A program made the translations under genes and the position numbers. Of a stretch of 64,000 nt of DNA, positions 20,436 through 30,608 are shown in pieces; position 1 is the first letter of the stretch; each line of letters starts with the position of its first letter. This DNA is from Ichthyophis bannanicus (lineage: Eukaryota > Chordata > Amphibia > Gymnophiona > Ichthyophiidae), in contig CM066033.1 of assembly GCA_033557465.1 (NCBI GenBank), positions 902,374,808-902,438,807 on the forward strand, in the 5' to 3' direction. Below the pieces are notes generated by a model. It did no database searches. It was given only the letters and a program-made list of their open reading frames with translations, and had not been told where the DNA came from.

Positions 20436-21889
20436 GCATTTTTAGGCTCAGGTGGGCGGCTGCCTGCTCTTAACCTCCTTACCTGAAGTTTAGACTAGAG
20501 CTCTACTCTGGGGCTCGTCCAGTTGGGAAATGGTTCGGGGACTTATCTAGGGGTTCAGGTCTTCTCCTCCGGGGGAAAGGGAGACCACCTTACGCCGTGA
20601 TCGCTCTGGCCCACGGTCACCCTACTTACTCTTCGGTATGTCCCCGAACCCCTCTCAGCCAGTATCCTCTTGCTGATTGCTTCCGTACTGGAATTCCCCT
20701 CCAGCCGCTATAGTCCCCCTATACTCACCAGGGACTATACCCTCATGTCCTCCGATTGTGCGGGGGACAATTTCTACGCGCAGGTCCTGGGGACACATTA
20801 GGGCCTCCAACCCCTGCGTCATTCTACCGGACTGATGCTATCCTCTGTCCCCCGCGCTACCGCGCTCTTAGCTCGCCGATCTGCCCTTGCCCTCCGGGAA
20901 AGATCCCTCCCCTGACGGATCTTGCGGCCACCTCTCCAGGTGGACGTTCTGGGGATCGATGGCAGATCTGCCTTACCTGAGTGCTGCTCATGGAGGCAGG
21001 CCCCCCGACGTGCCTGCGTTAGTACCGGAGGGGGCGTCCCCATGTCCACCGGCTTAGATATACTAGATATCACCTGCTTGGCAGGCGCCTTTGGGGGATC
21101 CCCACAGTACCTGTGTTTACCGCCTTTTTCCCCCTATGGCCGGTACTCACCCCCCCCCAGGGGGTCCGGCCAGTCCGCCTGCCTATTCCCCGTCGGCCCG
21201 CGGACTGGTGGTACCCTACTGCTGTGAAGTCAACAGTCCCCCTTTTTTCTGTTAGGTCCTCCTCCCGGAGGTCCGGACCCTTTTCTCCCTATCTCTCGCT
21301 AGGGCAGACTGTGTACCCCTTCTGCTCCGGGGTACACCTCTACTCTTCTCCGGGATAGGCTCTCTAGTTCGGCCTGTCTTCCACTGTTTGTCCTCTGAGT
21401 TATGGACTCTACTCCTAAGGGAGTGCTCAGCTTGCCGTGAGCCCCTGGAAGACCTGCCGTCCTTCTCCTGACCCAGCTGACGCCTGGATCCCATGGCCTT
21501 CCGGATTTGGAACTTCCTCCTCGCTGCGGTGAAGTTTCCTTGATGACCTCGCTACTGCGTCTACAGTGCCTTCATCACAGGACTACTTCTGACAATCCAG
21601 TGGGTAAGCAGTACAGGGTTCTAAACCATTAATTCATTAGAAACTTAATGGCCGGTAAGCTCTGTATGGTACTAGGTCATTTACTCATTACATGCTTAAT
21701 GATTCTCTTCATGCACCCCTCTGCCTACTCCCGTAGCCTGGGTTTTTTTTTGCTGTATCCTAATGGTACCTGTTCTGCACTCTAAAGACTTGCCTCCGTA
21801 GTCTTTGGATTTGCTGTTCCTCTATTCAACTCCTGCCCTCCATCCCGTCTGGGCTGCGCTTCTGGGATCTCCCCAGGCATCCTAAGCTA
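20436..21889 (+). other. E4 internal region without coding sequence
   Basis: This stretch occupies the place where pol and recombinase sit in other copies. I see no DIRS motifs (no YLDD, GWGAH, DLFASP, RRVSELQ or HYCL) in any frame on either strand, and no other gene. It is C/T-rich. It could be captured foreign DNA or a highly diverged remnant. Confidence 0.6.
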
Positions 21890-22000
21890 GGGAGTCCCCA
21901 CGTGTGAAGACTCATTCCTGCTTGTTCCTGAAGATAGCACAGTTACTTACCTGTAACAGGTGATCTCCGGAACAGCAGGAATTAGTCTTCACAACCCGCC
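21890..22000 (+). repeat. E4 internal complementary region
   Basis: GGGAGTCCCCACGTGTGAAG opens a block complementary to the left end. The palindrome is ACCTGTAACAGGT, with TTACTTACCTG on the left flank in place of TTACTCACCTG. The right half is complementary to the right end. Confidence 0.85.
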
Positions 22001-22077
22001 CACCTCCCCTGGGAGTTGTATCTCTCTTTTTCTCTATTCCTTCCTCTCCTCTCCTGCCGGCTCAGCTATGAAACTCA

Positions 22078-22265
22078 ACTGGGGAGAGGCAGTAGGAAGG
22101 GTGGGAAGCCACTGCGCAGGCACGGGGGATGCTCCCAAAGGCTTTCTGATTGGATGCTAGGGAGCATTTCCCGTGCGGGCTCTGTCGGCGACGTCTCCCA
22201 CGTGTGAAGACTAATTCCTGCTGTTCCGGAGATCACCTGTTACTTCAGGTAAGTAACTGTGCTTT
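22078..22265 (+). repeat. E4 right inverted terminal repeat with extension
   Basis: It mirrors the left repeat. The extension reads CACCTGTTACTTCAGGTAAG TAACTGTGC and then TTT. It has a 3-base insert (TTC) in the palindrome and GTAAGT in place of GTGAGT. Confidence 0.83.
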
Positions 22266-23040
22266 CCAGCCTCCCCCTGCGAATCCTGTGACCCTGCTGG
22301 GCACGGACCAGCTTCCTTTCGATGTTCCTCTAGTTCGTGGCTCTCTCTCGCATGCCTTGCATGAGAGAGAGAGCCCTGATGCACACCGCATGTAGTGTGA
22401 AAAGATTTGGACACAAGCATCCTCTGACTGGAAGGCCAAAGGCCAGGTAATCGGCATCGGCAGTAGAAATCACCCAAAACAGCTGCCTCAAGCACCTCCC
22501 AAACACGTACACTTGACTCGCTGCAGGTACCGAAAAGGACAGCACTCAACTCCTGGAAGCCACAGGGCTGCTGCTGCCGCCATCGGGATCCACCAATGCC
22601 GATTGAATGGCTTGCAGTGGTCCTGCACAGGGTCTGTTCCCACACACTAAAGTGCCAGGCTGCAAAAATTGAAATAGCCGTGCTGCTCTTAAGGGAGGAA
22701 AATTTCTTGCCTGAAGTAAAGGAACAATTGTTGCTTCCTTTTTAGCACGGAGGCAGTGTAGTCTGAGTCCCCCTGCCAGGAACAGTTTTCCTCTTCCAGG
22801 ACAAAAAACAACTAAGGAGGCCTCAGGGAACTACCCATTCCTTCCAGACCAACGAATGGATGGATGTTCCCCAGCTGCTGGAAACTGAAATACAGAGGAA
22901 GGAGAGGAGCCTCAGGGTATAGCGCGACATCACGAGAGAGAGTTTGCATATCAGTCTCAGCTGTTGGTGGACAGACACTATCCATTGATCTGGACTGGAC
23001 CAGAGGGACTCTGTGAAAGTAAATTAGCAGGTAAGACCTA
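22266..23040 (+). other. Unassigned stretch, possibly the end of another DIRS family
   Basis: No gene is recognised. It contains a 17-bp-arm hairpin (22339-22375). Near its end the sequence TTAGCAGGTAAGACCTAATT (about 23022-23041) resembles the splice-donor-like right-end extension of the DIRS elements. This may be the right end of a further DIRS family, but without a matching left end or ICR it stays a suggestion. Confidence 0.35.
22339..22375 (+). repeat. Hairpin with 17-bp arms and 3-base loop
   Basis: Arms GGCTCTCTCTCGCATGC and GCATGAGAGAGAGAGCC pair with one mismatch around the loop CTT. The function is unknown. Confidence 0.8.
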
Positions 23041-23217
23041 ATTTCACCTTGAGGATAGCATCTGCCTTCCTGTAGACACCAGCACCGTCTTAGACATCAC
23101 TGGTTCCCTTATTCTTTTTTTCTTTCCTTTCTTTTCCTTTAAAAAAACAAACCAAAAACTTGGGCATCAGCACCCTTTTAGGCCTTAAGCCTTCCATACA
23201 CTTCATTCTTGTGAGTA

Positions 23218-25141
23218 TGGAGAAACCAACAGGTGGTTTCAAAAAAATGTACTAGTATGCCAGCACTGTCTCGGTGATTGATACACATGATTGGTGTCTA
23301 ATATGCTTCTGCCCAGACCACCAGCCAAAGGACTGTCCTCTTTGCTGGAAAATGACCCGGAGAGGCCTACAGAACTAACCACCTAAATTGGGTACACTCT
23401 TGGCCTCAAATTTCAGTTTGTTCAATGTAAACCGCACTGATGCAGAATAGTGCGGTATATAAGACAATATAAATAAAATAATAAATAAATAAAAATAAAA
23501 TGCGGTATTGTTGGCATCCACTTTGTCTCGAGCCTCTTAATCCTCTCCTGGATCTCAGGTATCTTCGAAATCCAAGCACAAGGCTGCATCGAAGTCTGCG
23601 GGCACCTCCAGGGAAATTTCTCGCTCTAAACATCGAATCCCTCAGAGGTTGCATTGGAGGCAGATTGGCTTGCCAAACAGCCCTAGTGGGGGAGGCACTG
23701 CCCTCGAAAGCCATAGAGGGGTTCCAGGATGCTCCTGAGGCTTTGACCTAGAGAGCTGCTGGTGCCATGCTCTGGGATGGCACGAATACCCAAGCATCAG
23801 CAACCTCGATAGACCAGCGTATACTGGCCATAGAGTGTAGTTTGGCAGCCCTAACTTTGCTGCTTCTGTGCTTGTAAAACCCTTGGCTACAGGTACTTGG
23901 GCAATCTATACTGGTTATGGTACCAAGATAGACACCTGTTCCAGGTGCATTATTGCTCCCACCCATGCCCTCCCTGGAATCTCTTACCGGTGCAAGGCCC
24001 AAATGGTTCACAGAGGCCGATACATCAGAACTTCTATTCTCTGTTGTGCACTGTACCTGTCGATTTACTTCAAGTCCTCCAATTCCCCTGATTTGGATGC
24101 AGTGTCACTCTATTCACGAGGGCCCCAGGACCTTCCTTTGGACTCTTCCTCACTTCAACAGCAGCACATGTTGGTGCCAGAGGACATGTCCTTCAGAATT
24201 TATTTGAGACTTATCCAAAGGTCTCTCTATCACGGTGACATCAGAGAAAGGAGCAGAGGGCAGAGGAACTGGAGTTCCTATACCTAACGGTACCCAAGGA
24301 AGCAACCACCTTACCGGTGCACCACATCCTTCATGACCTTATGCTCTATATGTGGAAGATGCTTCTCATGGTCTTACCCCGGAGTAGACGTTCCGATACC
24401 ATGCACAGAGTACTGGAGTGTCCTGGCATTCAAAAGGCACAGCTTCCCCATGGTGGTTTAATCAGCTATGTGCGAAACAAAAGCTTACATATTCCTCTAG
24501 CCCACCTGGTAGGGAATCGAGAACCCTTGATGCCTTTGGACATCTATGCTTCCAGGCCTCCTTGCTCTCAGCTAGGATACATTCCTATATACTTCATATG
24601 GGAATGATCCTAAAGCAGGTCTCCAGGGATCTTGAAGCATTTGCTCCTCTCCTCCCACATGGCAAACAAGCAGACTATCTAGCCCTAGTTAAACATAGCC
24701 AAAATGTATCAGAGTTTGTCAATAGAGCTACCTTTTGCTTTTTAGTGCACGAGCAGGACTTCAGCAATTTGCATCTGTGCATGTCACATTGCATGGCTTC
24801 AGGCCTCAGATCTTGAGCAGTGGCTTCAAGATAAGCTGGGCAACATACCTTGCACAGGGGAAAATCTCTTTGGCAAAGACTGGCAAGATAAAGCCTCTCA
24901 ATTAGAGTCTGAAAATACTGCTCTAAAGAGACTGTCCAGAGTACCAGCTAACCCTACTAGAAAGAAGACTCCTGCATAGAAGTCGTCTTACAATAAGAAG
25001 AAATTCTTCTCTTCCTATTCTCCTGCTTCTCAGTATCGGGACCAGGCCCTACAGAAGAGATAACAGCCTCCTAAGCAGCAGAAGCCACAGGTGGCTAAAT
25101 CTCAACCAGTCCTGCAGCCACAGACTGTGCCTGGCTTTTGA
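23218..25141 (+). pseudogene. E5 gag remnant
   Basis: It starts with ATG 23218 (MEKPTGGFKK); the zinc module follows as DTHDWCLICF and PDHQPKDCPLC. It is interrupted at 23405-23502 by a LINE tail. Downstream, in varying frames, come the HHILHDLMLYMWK block (about 24320), the HTPGRESRTLDAFG-like block (about 24510), the EFVNRATF block (about 24710) and the DKLGN/GENLFGKDW block (about 24830-24880). It ends with TGA at 25139-25141. Many stops and indels. Confidence 0.75.
23405..23502 (+). repeat. Short LINE 3' tail inserted in E5 gag
   Basis: It contains TTTGTTCAATGTAAACCGCA, a hairpin closed by GCGGTATATAAGA, and an (AAAT)n tail. Near-identical sequence occurs at 61015-61107 and a relative at 57030-57097. 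It interrupts gag sequence that resumes at about 23503. Confidence 0.75.
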
Positions 25142-27400
25142 CTTGTTTCTAGAGAACATTGTCTCCCTGTTTCTGGATGATCCCCAGCCCCTCCATATAA
25201 CAGGCAGATTGTCACTACGCTCACAGACGACACCTTGTTACCTCAGAGCAGTGGACACTCACCATAGTTCAGGAGGGGTACAGACTTCATCTGCAAGCTC
25301 TGCCCCCTCCACATTCAAGGGAGAGTATCAAACACCAATCCCCTCTTGCTGCTGCCCTGCAAGACGAGGTGTCCTGTTTTCTGTCTAAGGGCTCACTTCA
25401 CAAAAACTGGATATCATATTTCTTATAACAATGTTGCACTGCTCTGAACACATACAACACAACAGTGCTGGAGGAAAAAGACCTCAGAGCATCAGGCCAA
25501 TGCAGTGTCCAGCAATGTCATTAACGGCCAAATGGCCTCTCACAGACACATTATCGTTTTAACATCACAGGTCAGAAAAAACCTCCAGCACAAATCATCT
25601 TGTAAACACACACGATCAACTCTGTTACAGGTAAATCACACCATTACCACCAACAATGCAGAGCTAATAAAGCAAGGGAAACAAAACAAAACACTTAGCT
25701 GCCAATGTAATGCACTCCAAAATACTGCAGGCGTGTACTCATAACACTCCACACACAGCCATGGTTCAACTCCTTCTGTCTAAGGGTTCTATAGAAGAGG
25801 TACCAACATCCCAGCAGGGAGTGGGCTTCTATTCTCTCTACTTTCTCATTCCAAAGAAAACAGAGGGTACAGGCCCATTCTGGACCTCGGAAACCTCCGT
25901 TTCTAGCCCATGAAAAGTTCAAAATGATCTCTCTCGGGACTCTTCTTTCTATGTCCAGAGTCGGGACTGGCTCTAGACCTAAAACAAGCATACACACATC
26001 TTCATTCATCCAGGAGATAGGCGGTATCAGTGCTTCACTTTTCAGGGAAAACATTTATCAATAGTCTCCTTCCCTTCAGACTTGCCTCTGCCCCAAGAAT
26101 CCTCACAAAGTGCATGGCGGTCGTAGCTGCATAACTAAGAACTCTGGGGATATTTGTTTTCTGCTGCTTGGACGACTGGCTAATAAAAAGCAGACACCTC
26201 CCAAGAGGTGTTGCTGTTCTTGCAACGTACCATAACAGTACTACAACACTTGGGATTTGTCATAAACTTCCCAAAATCCCATCTCACTCCATCTCAAAGA
26301 CTAGAGCTTATCGGAGCCTTGCTGGACACCCAACAGTCTAGGGCATTTCTGTCCCAGCTCTGTTGCACTCGTCTAGTAGAATTGGTGTCCTAGATGCTCC
26401 TAAGAGACCATCTGACAGCCCAAGAGATGCTGCAGCTCCTTGGGCACATGGCCTCTACAGTGCATATCGTCCTACATGCCTGACTACATATGCAGATGAC
26501 CCAATGGACTCTGGCCTCCCAGTGGAAGCAGGCTTCAGGGTGTCTCAGGGACAAGATCCAAGTCTCTGCCCACTTAACTACAATCCCTTCAGTGGTGGTG
26601 CTTTCCAGAAAATCTGCTCGTAGGGTCACCTTTTCAGATGCCTCCAAGTCAATGCACCCTGATGACAGATGTCTCCAAGCAGGGTTGGGGAGCCCAACTG
26701 GGCAACCTGACTGCACAGGGACTCTGGACAGTGCAGGAGTCAACTCCAGATCAATCTCTGGAATTTCAGGCTATCTTCAATGCCCTCCAGGTGTTTCAAC
26801 ACCACCTTGCAGTGCAACAGATACTTGTCAGGACAATCAGGTTGCCATCTTCAATCTGAACAAGCAGGGGGGAACAAGCTCTTGGGCTCTCTGCAAGGAA
26901 GCGAGCCACCTCTAGTCCTTTGCCATTGCGCATCAAACGGTGTACCTACTGGGAGAATCCAGTGTGTAGGCAGACCGAGTTGCATCCTCCTTCCCCACGA
27001 ATGGTGTGTCTCCATCCAGACCCAGTGTCCTATGTCTTCCAGACCTGGGGAACTCCAGACATAGATCTGTTCGTGACTCTGCAGAATGCCAAGCTTCCTC
27101 GTTTCTGCACAAGGATTCCCACATCCCCCAACCAACAGGTGAATGCCTTCCACCTGTATGGTGTTAGGGTCTGCTTTATGCGTTTCCTCCCATACCCCTT
27201 ATTCCCAAGATGCTTTTTAAGCTTCAGTCTGACAGGACCCCTCACTGGCCATGACAACCATTGTTTCTGCTGCTACTATGTCTGACTCACTCATCCTCTC
27301 CGATTGCAATATGCACCAGATCTCCTTAGGACAATGTCTCACTATTCCATCCCAATTCAGTCGCTCTGCCTCACAGCTTGGCTGCTGAGAGCATAGCCTT
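25142..27400 (+). pseudogene. E5 pol remnant
   Basis: The reverse transcriptase start (about 25245, ALTIVQEGYRLHL) is followed by a 379-base insertion (25395-25773), then SLYFLIPKKTEGT (about 25840) and an active site reading CLDD in place of YLDD (about 26170). RNase H (VSKQGWGAQL at about 26675; DNQVAIFNLNKQGG at about 26835) and the methyltransferase-like domain (PDIDLFVTLQNAKLPRFC at about 27058) follow in changing frames. Not functional. Confidence 0.75.
25395..25773 (+). mobile_element. Unclassified 379-bp insertion with target duplication
   Basis: It is flanked by TTCTGTCTAAGGG(C/T)TC at 25379-25394 and 25774-25789, a 16-base direct repeat with one difference. Removing one repeat and the insert restores continuity of the pol sequence. 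It has no clear poly(A) tail or coding motif. Likely a SINE or truncated retroelement, family not recognised. Confidence 0.72.
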
Positions 27401-27777
27401 ACAGGGCTTTGACCTTTCTCAAGAGGTTGAGATCCTCTCTGCCTCTAGAAAGCCCTCCACCAGACATTCATATGCTTTTAAGTAGCATTGATTTCCGGTT
27501 TGGTATTCCCAGAAGGATCTCAATCCTTTCTGCTCCAGTGGAGTCCCTCCTTCAGTATCTTCTCCACCTGTCAAGTCTAAAGAAAAATTCAGTGAGTCCA
27601 CCTTAGTGCCATTGCGGCCTCTCTGCTTGGGATAGCCCATCTCCTCACAACTGCTAGTGGTGCGTTTCATGCAAGGTCTCCTGCTGGCCAAACCTCCTAT
27701 TAAGCCATCCCCAGTAGCTTGAGACCTCAGTGTTCTAGCGTAGCTCCTCAAGCTGTCCTTTGAACCATTAGCCACAG
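27370..27777 (+). pseudogene. E5 tyrosine recombinase, N-terminal half only
   Basis: The arm (ASRKPSTRHSYAFK at about 27442) and the FMQGLLLAKPPIKPSPVA region (about 27668) are readable with stops. It ends within SFEPLATG at 27777, before the catalytic Arg box, where unrelated-position DIRS sequence (RNase H of E6) takes over. Confidence 0.75.
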
Positions 27778-28181
27778 GTGGTCACCCGAGGAATCAGCAG
27801 CAGATCAACCTGCTCAAATTTCGAGCGGTCCGGTTGGCCCTGAAGTTCTTCAAGTATCTCTTGCAAGGTAAGTCGGTGCTTGTGCAGACTGACAACAAGG
27901 TCGCAATGTTCTACATAAACAAGGAAGGAGGTACGGGCTCACGCCTCCTCTGTCGGCAGGCAGTCCTCTGCTCCTTTGCCACACTCCAGTGCATGACTCG
28001 AAGAGCTGTCTATCTCCTGGGCCAAGACAATGTCCTCGCAGACAGATTCAGCAGACGCCTCCGCCTGCACTAGTGGCGCCTGAGTCCAGAGGTGGTTCTC
28101 CACATGTTTCACCACTGGGGACTCCGTCCATAGACCTGTTCGCCAGTTCAGCGAACACACAGATTCCCCCGCTTTTGCAGG

Positions 28182-28197
28182 CCGATACTACACCCAA
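28182..28197 (+). repeat. PLE1 target-site duplication, left copy
   Basis: CCGATACTACACCCAA, identical to 30807-30822 on the other side of PLE1. It is part of the E6 methyltransferase-like region. Confidence 0.92.
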
Positions 28198-28232
28198 ATA
28201 TAAGATACCTGAGCCCAGTGTAACAGGAATCC

Positions 28233-28432
28233 GTACAACAAAAACTAGGCCCCAAAATTACCGAAAACCAAAGCTATATACATTTTTTTTATATTTGTCG
28301 GAATTGCCAGCCCAGTAGAGAGGAGAAAACCCTCACACCGCTGTGGCGTTTCCTTTTAATCATTCAAAAAAACTTTAAATAAAATCAGTATTCACTTAAC
28401 TGAAGACAGTAGTAATTTTTGTCAAGGCAGCA
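28233..28432 (-). repeat. PLE1 inverted terminal repeat, left copy
   Basis: From GTACAACAAAAACTAGG to AAGGCAGCA. It is the reverse complement of 30609-30806 with only a few differences, which suggests a young copy or sequence homogenisation. Confidence 0.92.
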
Positions 28433-28443
28433 ATGCTACAAAT

Positions 28444-28491
28444 CACGACGTGGCACGTTTCGGGGTAATAACTATAGTACCCCTGCATCAG
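28444..28491 (-). ncRNA. Hammerhead-ribozyme-like motif in PLE1
   Basis: Read on the minus strand: CTGATG core, a perfect 6-bp stem II (GGGGTA/TACCCC, 28462-28467 with 28478-28483), GAAAC, a short stem III (ACG/CGT) and then the GTC cleavage triplet (28447-28449). Penelope-like elements are known to carry hammerhead motifs in their terminal repeats. The core has C where the canonical motif has A after CUGANG, so activity is uncertain. Confidence 0.6.
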
Positions 28492-28823
28492 GTCAAAAAA
28501 CATTGCTCAGCTGCTCAAACACTGTGAATTGTTAAAAAAAAAAACGGTTTTTTATCATGGCTTCAATGAACATCAGCCCAGCTGATTCCAATCAGCTGGC
28601 AGGAGGAACAACTCAGAGGGCCAATCAAAGATCTAAGGGGAGGGGCCACTGACCATAGACCGCCCCCTTAACCTGAGAGAGGCTAAAAGATAAAAATAAG
28701 GGAAAAATAAACAAAAATCATATTATCGTGTACCAGTCAAGTTGTTGTTTTAAACCCCTCGGGTGTACTGAATTAAGACGGTAGATCCAACGCTGCTCGC
28801 GAAATTGTAAAGCTTGCAGGCGA

Positions 28824-29141
28824 TCACCCCCCCCGAGGGTTTAAGGGTACAAAATCCAGCACCCGCCAGGTAAGCTTGTCAAAAGTGTGGAAATTAGACA
28901 AGCAATGTTCCACCAACGGTGCCGATAGTGATGCAGTACGCAATCTAGAGGCATGTTCACCCAGGCGGACCTTGAAGGGTCTAGAAGTACGTCCAATATA
29001 ATATAAATTACAAGGACAAATTATGAGATATACAACAAACGATGTATTGCAGCTGGTGTTCCACCGAGTCCGGTGGGTAACCTGAGAGTGAATCAAACCA
29101 TGATGAGCCCGAAATGGTGTTCGAGCAATCAGTTGCCACAT
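28824..29141 (-). pseudogene. PLE1 GIY-YIG endonuclease domain
   Basis: A minus-strand frame carries the GIY-YIG nuclease typical of Penelope-like elements. The block FVVYLIICPCNLYYIGRTSR contains the paired tyrosines and the Arg, followed by KVRLGEHASRLR and LVEHCLSN. It would nick DNA at the integration site. It lies directly after the reverse transcriptase frame but in a different frame. The cysteine-rich linker between the two (PCGN) is disrupted near 29130, so a frameshift separates the domains. Confidence 0.85.
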
Positions 29142-30574
29142 GGATAATGTCCCGCGGGCTCATGAGAGGCAATTGGGCGATCAATCTCCGCTGAGGTATG
29201 TACCAGCAAATCACGTAAATTTGATTGCCGAGAGTAAGCTATTTGTAATCTTTTCCAAAAACAAGGATGTAGGCCCAAAACGGGCCAGTATTGATGCAAA
29301 ATCTCTACCACCTTGGAAGAGCCCTTCATATAGGGAAACACTGCAGTAATGTGATCTGAAGGAGAGGTAGGGGAGGAACCCCGTAAGAGCCATTCCTGAT
29401 GAATATGGCTAGCACGTTTATAAGCCAACCGTACCACCGAAGATGGATAACCTCTTGCCAATAGCTGAGAGATTAAGTCTCTGGCATGCTCTTTAAAATC
29501 AGCCAGATGGGTACAGTTTCTACGAAGACATAAAAACTGACCAAACGGCAATCCGTGCTTTAAGGCAGACGGATGGAAGCTGTCAAACCGTAGGAGGGTG
29601 TTACGTTGGACCGGCTTGCGATATAAGGAGGTCTCAAAACCCCGGTCAGTCAGCTCCACCATAATATCCAAAAATTGAATCCGTCGGGTTTCAACCTGGG
29701 CTGTAAACTGTATGTTGGACTTAAACGAGTTTAGTAGCCGGAGGAATTCATCCAATATTTCCCGTGTGCCCGTCCAGATGAAAATAATGTTGTCTAGAAA
29801 ACGCCGCCAGAAGGGGATGTAGTCATATAACGGGTGAGGATAGATGAATTGTTCCTCAAACCACCCCATATACAATGTGGCAATAGAAGGTGCCACCGTA
29901 GCACCCATGGCAATCCCATAGATTTGAAGATAATATTGCTGCTGATAAATGAAAAAATTGTGGTTTAACACTAAATCCAAAAGATCAAGAATAAAGTGTC
30001 GAGGGATACGGTCTGGTAGAGGCAAAAGACAGAAAGCTAGTCCAGCTAATACTTCATGTTGATCAATGTTAGTATAAAGTGACTGTACGTCCAATGTCAC
30101 CAAAAAGGTATAAGTAGAAATTGCCGTGCAAGAGGACAGATGGTTCAAAAAATCACCTGTATCTTTAATAAATGAGAGCACTTTACCAGCTAGTGGTTGC
30201 AAAAATAAGTCACAAAATTGTGAGAGAGGCTCGAGAATCGAGTCTCTGCAAGACACGATTGGACGTCCAGGAGGATGGAGCAGAGATTTGTGAACCTTTG
30301 GCACTAGATAGAAAGTCGGTGTCTTAGGAAATTGATTAATAAGAAAATCGGATTCACATTTCATAAGCCAGTTGTTCAAAAATGCCTGGGAAACAAGATC
30401 CCTGACCCTGCACAAAAGCTCTGATGTAGGATCCGGGATAGTATAATATTTGCGATTACTAAGGTGTAACAGCATTTCTGATTCATTTTGCTCTTGAGAT
30501 AGCACCACCGTGGCTCCACCTTTATCTGCCCGCCGGATGACCAGTGTTGAAGTGGATAATTGTTTAATAGCCAA
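29129..30574 (-). CDS. PLE1 reverse transcriptase (open frame, altered active site)
   Basis: An open frame of 481 residues on the minus strand. N-terminal block VIRRADKGGATVVL, then FYLVPKVHKS, GRPIVSCRDS, TLDVQSLYTNI and GIAMGATVAPSIATLYM are typical of Penelope-like reverse transcriptases, a group related to telomerase. The active site reads RFLDNIIFIW, so the second metal-binding Asp of the usual DD pair is Asn. The C-terminal part has FHPSALKHGLPFGQF and RGYPSSVVRLAYKRA. The true start may lie upstream in sequence now lost. The altered active site and the frameshift before the nuclease argue that it is inactive. Confidence 0.87.
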   Translation of the reverse strand: MAIKQLSTSTLVIRRADKGGATVVLSQEQNESEMLLHLSNRKYYTIPDPTSELLCRVRDLVSQAFLNNWLMKCESDFLINQFPKTPTFYLVPKVHKSLLHPPGRPIVSCRDSILEPLSQFCDLFLQPLAGKVLSFIKDTGDFLNHLSSCTAISTYTFLVTLDVQSLYTNIDQHEVLAGLAFCLLPLPDRIPRHFILDLLDLVLNHNFFIYQQQYYLQIYGIAMGATVAPSIATLYMGWFEEQFIYPHPLYDYIPFWRRFLDNIIFIWTGTREILDEFLRLLNSFKSNIQFTAQVETRRIQFLDIMVELTDRGFETSLYRKPVQRNTLLRFDSFHPSALKHGLPFGQFLCLRRNCTHLADFKEHARDLISQLLARGYPSSVVRLAYKRASHIHQEWLLRGSSPTSPSDHITAVFPYMKGSSKVVEILHQYWPVLGLHPCFWKRLQIAYSRQSNLRDLLVHTSAEIDRPIASHEPAGHYPCGN

Positions 30575-30608
30575 AAAATGTTCACGAGACAGATTGTTAT
30601 ATGGAAAA

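Larger units (their letters stand above)
17144..22265 (+). mobile_element. E4: gag-only DIRS derivative, family C
   Basis: About 5.1 kb with complete DIRS ends: left repeat 17144-17299, ICR 21890-22000, and right repeat 22078-22262 followed by TTT. Its ends carry CACGTGGGAGACGTCGCCGA. Between them lies one long gag, then about 1.45 kb with no detectable reverse transcriptase, RNase H, methyltransferase or recombinase. It therefore looks non-autonomous and would need proteins from other DIRS copies. GC- and CpG-rich. Confidence 0.82.
23041..27777 (+). mobile_element. E5: DIRS remnant, family B-like, cut in the recombinase
   Basis: Gag, pol and the first half of the recombinase are recognisable, all heavily decayed. 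The left end is not clear; gag-like sequence begins at about 23218. It carries two insertions: a short LINE tail (23405-23502) and an unclassified 379-base insertion with target duplication (25395-25773). The recombinase stops in the middle at 27777, where RNase H sequence of a different copy (E6) begins. Confidence 0.75.

Noticed and set aside
22211..22645. Minus-strand open frame of 144 codons overlapping the E4 right end
   Set aside because: It runs across the boundary of the DIRS terminal repeat into unrelated sequence, so it cannot be one conserved protein.
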